Shown here piece by piece: positions 60,039 to 64,000 of a stretch of DNA of 64,000 bases. The position numbers and the translations under genes are program-made. The stretch's first letter is position 1; the number at the start of each line of letters is the position of its first letter. The stretch spans positions 186,001 to 250,000 of the forward strand of contig NZ_JASISR010000002.1 of assembly GCF_030063245.1 (NCBI RefSeq). Reading direction: 5' to 3'. A model generated the notes under the pieces. That model was not told the origin of the DNA and searched no databases. It saw only the letters and a program-made list of their open reading frames with translations. This DNA comes from Paenarthrobacter sp. PH39-S1 (GTDB lineage: Bacteria; Actinomycetota; Actinomycetes; Actinomycetales; Micrococcaceae).

Positions 60039-61811
60039 TCAGGCACGCCGGCCCTGCCACGGAGGTGGGTCGTCGGCCAGCCTGCGGGCCGTTTCCAGCA
60101 TCGCGGCGTGGACGAAGGCCTGCGGAAAATTGCCGCGCAACTGTCGCTGTTCAATGTCGTACTCCTCTGTAAACAGACCCGGCGATCCGCAGGCCGCCCG
60201 GTTCCTTTCAAACCAGCGGGCAGCCTCGGTGATTTTTCCGCTTTGATGCAGTGCCATGGCCATGTCAAACCCGCACAGCAGGAATGCACCCTCAGCCTGC
60301 GCCAACGGCCGGCCGTCCTGGCTGAACCGGTACAGGTACCCATCGTCGGCCAGGTCATCGTGGATGGCTTCTAACGTGGCCACCGACCGTGGGTCCTCCG
60401 GCGGCAGCGCGCCGCGGATGACGGGCAGCAGCAGTGCCGCGTCCACCCGTGCGTCATGGGGAGCACGCTGCCAGCGCCCGGACGGATGCAGGCAGTCCTT
60501 GGTGACGTCGGTCACCAAGGCGTCTGCTTGTGAGGTCCACTTCGATCCTTGCGCCGGCGGAGCGTTTCGGCCGATGGCACGCAGACCAGCGGCACAAATC
60601 AAACGCGAATGCGCCCACTTGGCGTTGGTCAGTTCCCAGATTCCTGCATCCGGCTCCTGCCAGCGGTCCATAATGGCCTCGGCGCATACCTCGGCTGCCT
60701 TCCAATGCTCCACATTGAGCCTGTCGTTCTGCGCCGCCGAGGCGAACAGCAGCAACGACTCACCGAAAGCGTCCAGCTGGAATTGATCGTTGACCCAGTT
60801 CCCGGCTGTGCTCGATCCCCCCGGGTAACCCGGCAGGCCGACATCCCACTCATTGGGAACGCTGCCGCCGTTCACGGTGTAGGCCGGCTTGAGGTTTCGG
60901 CCGTCCTCCAGCAGCCGGCCGGCCACGAAGCGCACGGCGGCATCCAGGAGAGGGAATTCACCACACGCCGCCACAGCCTGCCCGACAAAGCACTGGTCCC
61001 TGATCCAGGCGTACCGGTAGTCGTAATTGCGCTTCTGCTCTGCACGCTCCGGAAGCCCCATGGTTGAGGCGGCCACCATGGCCCCGCTTGATCCAGTCAT
61101 GCCGCACAGTACGGCGTAGGACTGGCGCGCGTCGTCCGCGGCGATGGTATTTTTGAACTTGGGCACGCCCTGCTGCCACGCGTTTTCGGTGGCACTCCAC
61201 GACGCGTCGGCCAAGGCAACCGCTGCCGGCAGCTCCCGCCCGGAGATCTCCAGCACCAGGTCATGCTGGTCGCCCTCGGGTAACTCCAGGTAAAGCTCCA
61301 GCGCGCCGTTCACCACCTTCGCCTCCGCGGCACCACTGAGCCGCACCCGCAGTGCCCCTGTCTTTGCGGTCCAGAAACCGTCTTCGCAGGACAGCCTGCT
61401 CATCTTGTGCCGGCCAAAATTCGCCCGGGCGTCCAGGGTCATCCGCACAGCGGCCTGCCCTGACACGGCGCGGATTCGGCGCAGCAGCACGGCTCTGTCG
61501 GGATCGCCGGGGTAGGCCAATGCCTCCCGACATTCAATAATTCCCGTCCTGGTGATCCATCGGCTGCGCCAAACCAGGGTCCCGTCTTCGTACTGACCTC
61601 CCCAGACGGAGTGCGGATCAGTCGGGGTGACGGCAAAGTTTCCGGCGCCTCCGAGCAAAGTCGAGAATACCGCGTCGTCATGCCACGGGGGTGCACACAT
61701 CCAGACCACGTCGCCGCGCGGGCCGATCAGGGCGCCGCGGGCGCCGTCCGCGAGCATCGCGTACTCCCGCAGCACATGCGGGGGGAACTCTCCCGGCAAA
61801 CTCGTCAGCAT
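60039..61811 (-). CDS. GH15 glucoamylase/trehalase-like enzyme
   Basis: Intact glycoside hydrolase family 15 member of 590 residues. The N-terminal beta domain (about 1-240) begins EYAMLADGARGALIGPRGDV. The catalytic helical barrel has RNYDYRYAWIRDQCFVGQAV near residue 263, the acid in EPDAGIWELTNAKWAHSRLI and the base region in GLFTEEYDIEQRQLRGNFPQ. There is no signal peptide, so it acts inside the cell. Its start lies 23 bases from a TTGCGCAA palindrome. The first GH15 copy (12-13.9 kb) is frameshifted, so this may be the only working one. Confidence 0.9.
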   Translation of the reverse strand: MLTSLPGEFPPHVLREYAMLADGARGALIGPRGDVVWMCAPPWHDDAVFSTLLGGAGNFAVTPTDPHSVWGGQYEDGTLVWRSRWITRTGIIECREALAYPGDPDRAVLLRRIRAVSGQAAVRMTLDARANFGRHKMSRLSCEDGFWTAKTGALRVRLSGAAEAKVVNGALELYLELPEGDQHDLVLEISGRELPAAVALADASWSATENAWQQGVPKFKNTIAADDARQSYAVLCGMTGSSGAMVAASTMGLPERAEQKRNYDYRYAWIRDQCFVGQAVAACGEFPLLDAAVRFVAGRLLEDGRNLKPAYTVNGGSVPNEWDVGLPGYPGGSSTAGNWVNDQFQLDAFGESLLLFASAAQNDRLNVEHWKAAEVCAEAIMDRWQEPDAGIWELTNAKWAHSRLICAAGLRAIGRNAPPAQGSKWTSQADALVTDVTKDCLHPSGRWQRAPHDARVDAALLLPVIRGALPPEDPRSVATLEAIHDDLADDGYLYRFSQDGRPLAQAEGAFLLCGFDMAMALHQSGKITEAARWFERNRAACGSPGLFTEEYDIEQRQLRGNFPQAFVHAAMLETARRLADDPPPWQGRRA

Positions 61812-61833
61812 ACTGATGAGCTTAAGGGCAATG

Positions 61834-61849
61834 ATTGCGCAAGCGCAAT
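61834..61849. promoter_or_regulatory. MarR-type operator upstream of the GH15 gene
   Basis: ATTGCGC-AA-GCGCAAT is a perfect palindrome that contains the same TTGCGCAA core as the operators at 57985-58011. It lies 23 bases upstream of the GH15 start codon, where binding would block transcription or initiation. Confidence 0.6.
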
Positions 61850-61994
61850 GAAAATCCGGTGAATACTCCGTAAAGAGGGAGCACTGACCGCCGGCGACAG
61901 CCGTTCGTCCGGCGTTGGGCAATGGGATGGCGCGGGGTTCGGCACTTTTTTGGCGCGGGAACCGGGTGCGGGAACCGGGCGTACCCGAAAAAAC

Positions 61995-62501
61995 CTACAG
62001 CATGCGGATCATTCGGGTGTTGCCCAGCGTATTTGGCTTCACCCGGGCCAGGTCCAGGAATTCCGCCACGCCCTCATCCTGGGACCGCAGGAGCTCCGAG
62101 TACACGCCAGGACCGACCGCCTCCTGTTGTGCCATCACGGTAAAGCCGTGCCGGGCGAAGAAGTCCACCTCGAAGGTCAAACAGAAGACCCGGCTGACAC
62201 CCAGCTCCCCCGCGGCGTCGAGCAGCTCCTCCGCCAGCGCGTGGCCCACCCCTCGGCCGCGCCACGCGGACGAGGTTGCCAACGTGCGGATTTCGGCCAG
62301 GTCCTCCCACATGACGTGCAGGGCCCCGCAGCCGATGACGTCGCCGTCGTGCTCCGCGATCCGGAACTCCTGCAGCGACTCGTAGTAGGCCACGGTCTCC
62401 TTTGCCACCAGGATCCGCTGATCCGCCAGCGGCGCAACCAGCGCCTTGATGGCAGGGACGTCGGAGGTGCGGGCGGGGCGGATATTTATTACGGGGGTCA
62501 C
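61995..62501 (-). CDS. argA: GNAT amino-acid acetyltransferase, ArgA-like
   Basis: N-acetyltransferase of 168 residues from a GTG start. It has INIRPARTSDVPAIKALVAP, the CoA-binding motif ATSSAWRGRGVGHALAEELL, and VFCLTFEVDFFARHGFTVMA, characteristic of the short actinobacterial glutamate N-acetyltransferases that start arginine synthesis. No other arg genes are near. The substrate assignment rests on family resemblance. Confidence 0.8.
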   Translation of the reverse strand: MTPVINIRPARTSDVPAIKALVAPLADQRILVAKETVAYYESLQEFRIAEHDGDVIGCGALHVMWEDLAEIRTLATSSAWRGRGVGHALAEELLDAAGELGVSRVFCLTFEVDFFARHGFTVMAQQEAVGPGVYSELLRSQDEGVAEFLDLARVKPNTLGNTRMIRML

Positions 62502-62510
62502 CGGGCAATC

Positions 62511-62763
62511 CTACTGCTGCCCGGCTGCGGGCTTCCCGGCACGGTCCGCCGCGGCATACAGCAGCGTCTGAGCGGCGGCGAATTTCTTCCACTGGAACCG
62601 CCCAAGCATCGCAGATACCGGCCGGATGGCAATCCACAGATACACCGAGAGCGCCGGCTGGAAAACAGCCACCGGGATCGAGAGCAAAAACACCGCCCAG
62701 ACGGCGGTGCTGCACTGGTAGCGGACTAAGGATGACCAGAACCGGTGACGGCTCAGCGCGCAA
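62511..62763 (-). pseudogene. C-terminal remnant of a membrane protein, TMEM175/DUF1211-like
   Basis: The last 80 or so codons of a gene: a basic start (SRHRFWSSLVRYQC), one hydrophobic hairpin (STAVWAVFLLSIPVAVFQPA, then LSVYLWIAIRPV) and a polar end. It resembles the last transmembrane part of TMEM175-type potassium channels. The frame runs back into the clpC terminator without any ATG, GTG or usable TTG, so it cannot be translated normally. The 5' part appears to have been lost. Confidence 0.45.
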
Positions 62764-62823
62764 AAAAGTGAGTGTGGTGATCTGCCCTGACAGCCGTCGC
62801 TGTCCGGGCAGATCACCACACTC
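62762..62823 (-). terminator. Strong terminator of clpC
   Basis: GAGTGTGGTGATCTGCCC (62770-62787) pairs with GGGCAGATCACCACACTC (62806-62823), extended inward by GACAG/CTGTC around one mismatch, for about 23 paired bases and a six-base loop. On the - strand it is followed by a T6 run. It lies 30 bases after the clpC stop. Confidence 0.9.
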
Positions 62824-62853
62824 GCCCGTGTTCCGCGGGAGCGGCTGGTGCTG

Positions 62854-64000
62854 CTAGGCGCCCGCGGGCAGTGCGTCCGGGACGCGCGGCTTGGCCATGC
62901 CTTCGAACGTGAACTTGGCGTCGTCGCCCTCGCCTTCGACGTCGATGGCAACGATATCGCCGGCCTTGATCCGGCCGAAAAGGATCTTCTCGGAGAGCTG
63001 ATCCTCGATCTCGCGCTGGATGGTGCGGCGCAGCGGACGTGCACCCATGGCCGGGTCGTAGCCGCGGGTGGCCAGCAGCACCTTGGCCGCGTTGGTCAGC
63101 TCGATGCCCATGTCCTTGTCCTGCATGCGCTTTTCCAGCCTGGCGACGAACATATCGACGATCTCGATGATCTCGTTCTGCGTCAGCTGCGGGAAGACGA
63201 CCACGTCGTCAACGCGGTTCAGGAACTCGGGTCGGAAGTGCTGCTTGAGCTCCTCCGTTACCCGTGCACGCATCCGGTTGTAACCCGTCTGCGTATCCGT
63301 GAGGGACTGGAAGCCCGTGGCAACGCTCTTGGAGATGTCGCGGGTACCCAGATTAGTGGTCATGATGATGATGGTGTTCTTGAAGTCCACCACCCGGCCC
63401 TGGCTGTCAGTCAGGCGTCCGTCCTCGAGAATCTGCAGCAGCGAGTTGAAGAGGTCCGAGTGGGCCTTTTCAACCTCGTCGAAGAGAACCACGGAGAACG
63501 GCCTGCGGCGGACCTTTTCGGTCAGCTGGCCACCCTCTTCATAACCGACGTAGCCTGGCGGGGCACCGAAGAGCCTTGACACGGTGTGCTTCTCCGAGTA
63601 TTCGGACATGTCGAGCGTGATCAGGGCGTCATCGTCGCCGAATAGGAACTCCGCCAGAGCCTTGGCCAGCTCGGTCTTACCCACGCCGGTCGGACCGGCG
63701 AAGATGAACGAGCCGCCCGGACGCTTCGGATCCTTGAGCCCGGCCCGCGTACGGCGGATGGCCTGCGAAATCGACTTAATGGCCTCATCCTGGCCCACCA
63801 CGCGCTTATGCAGTTCGTCTTCCATTTTCAGCAGGCGCGACGACTCTTCCTCGGTGAGCTTGAAAACCGGAATGCCGGTTGAATTGGCCAGCACCTCCGC
63901 GATCAATTCTTCGTCGACCTCGGAGATGTCATCCAGCCCCCCGGACTTCCATCTGCGTTCCTTCTCCGCCCGCTCGGCAATGAGCTTCTGCTCCTTGTCC
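62854..64000 (-). CDS. clpC: ATP-dependent Clp protease ATP-binding subunit ClpC, C-terminal part
   Basis: The gene continues beyond the right edge; 381 codons are visible, from the end of the M-domain/linker region (LIAERAEKERRWKSGG, DISEVDEELIAEVLA) through the second AAA+ module. Walker A is FAGPTGVGKTELAKALAEF, Walker B is ALITLDMSEYSEKHTVSRLF, and the C-terminal domain has RPLRRTIQREIEDQLSEKIL. ClpC unfolds proteins for ClpP and is essential in many actinobacteria. The end ALPAGA is followed by a strong terminator. Confidence 0.96.
   Translation of the reverse strand, partial: DKEQKLIAERAEKERRWKSGGLDDISEVDEELIAEVLANSTGIPVFKLTEEESSRLLKMEDELHKRVVGQDEAIKSISQAIRRTRAGLKDPKRPGGSFIFAGPTGVGKTELAKALAEFLFGDDDALITLDMSEYSEKHTVSRLFGAPPGYVGYEEGGQLTEKVRRRPFSVVLFDEVEKAHSDLFNSLLQILEDGRLTDSQGRVVDFKNTIIIMTTNLGTRDISKSVATGFQSLTDTQTGYNRMRARVTEELKQHFRPEFLNRVDDVVVFPQLTQNEIIEIVDMFVARLEKRMQDKDMGIELTNAAKVLLATRGYDPAMGARPLRRTIQREIEDQLSEKILFGRIKAGDIVAIDVEGEGDDAKFTFEGMAKPRVPDALPAGA

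Overview
The window is GC-rich bacterial chromosome from an actinobacterium. The gene content fits a Micrococcaceae (Arthrobacter-like) strain: a Streptomyces-type Cys-Ser-Gly histidine ammonia-lyase, a SARP regulator, an actinobacterial-type PHO box (GTTCACC direct repeats), clpC-radA-disA housekeeping genes, two GH15 glucoamylase-like enzymes and a GMC/gluconate-dehydrogenase-type module. The genus is inferred, not proven. No rRNA, phage, insertion sequence or CRISPR array was seen. There is one tRNA (Lys, anticodon TTT).

Layout. 1-6.5 kb: end of an NCS2 purine permease, then histidine utilisation (hutG on +; hutU-hutH and a small gene on -) with an IclR regulator and three matching operator-like palindromes. 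6.5-17.2 kb: mixed housekeeping and accessory genes (LssY_C-like protein, spermidine-synthase-like protein, decayed O-methyltransferase, ferredoxin, thiamine-binding protein, AzlCD, frameshifted GH15, glycerophosphodiesterase, DUF445). 17.4-23.4 kb: fructose PTS operon fruR-fruK-fruA-ptsI-ptsH, with fruA broken by a one-base deletion. 23.4-29.4 kb: MHS-type transporter, SDR, GNAT, small hypotheticals, tRNA-Lys. 29.6-34.2 kb: the most interesting segment, a peptide-export/RiPP-like locus. 34.5-40.8 kb: two phosphate uptake systems, DUF47-PiT and pstSCAB, with a PHO box. 40.8-46.8 kb: FUSC protein, radA, disA, a lipoprotein-like exported protein, mutY. 46.8-49.2 kb: PTS-dependent dihydroxyacetone kinase dhaKLM. 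49.5-61.9 kb: csbD, FUSC, dienelactone hydrolase, an enolase-superfamily enzyme with a ThDP oxidase, GMC dehydrogenase operon, MarR regulator, SDR operon and an intact GH15. 62-64 kb: GNAT (ArgA-like), a membrane-gene remnant and the C-terminal part of clpC with a very strong terminator.

The candidate novel system (29.6-34.2 kb) holds a small acidic protein, a SARP/BTAD regulator, a secreted protein with three evenly spaced CxxC-x7-Q repeats, a PqqD-like/M50 zinc metallopeptidase fusion, and three paralogous 65-67 residue peptides. The peptides share an ELLPSRETLLL block and a GAWQ tail. Two of the peptide promoters carry the same architecture: three C(A/G)(G/A)TAAC heptamers at exactly 11-bp pitch, then 9 bp, then TATCTACT. 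That is the classic geometry of a SARP operator, so the local SARP probably switches on the peptides and the protease. Hairpins follow each peptide gene. No lanthipeptide, lasso or radical-SAM modification enzyme is present nearby.

Phosphotransfer links separate parts of the window: EI (ptsI) and HPr (ptsH) should feed both FruA and the DhaM subunit of dihydroxyacetone kinase. Several genes are decayed or shifted (O-methyltransferase, TMEM175-like fragment, GH15, fruA, LssY_C tail). Sequencing error remains possible for the two single-base deletions.
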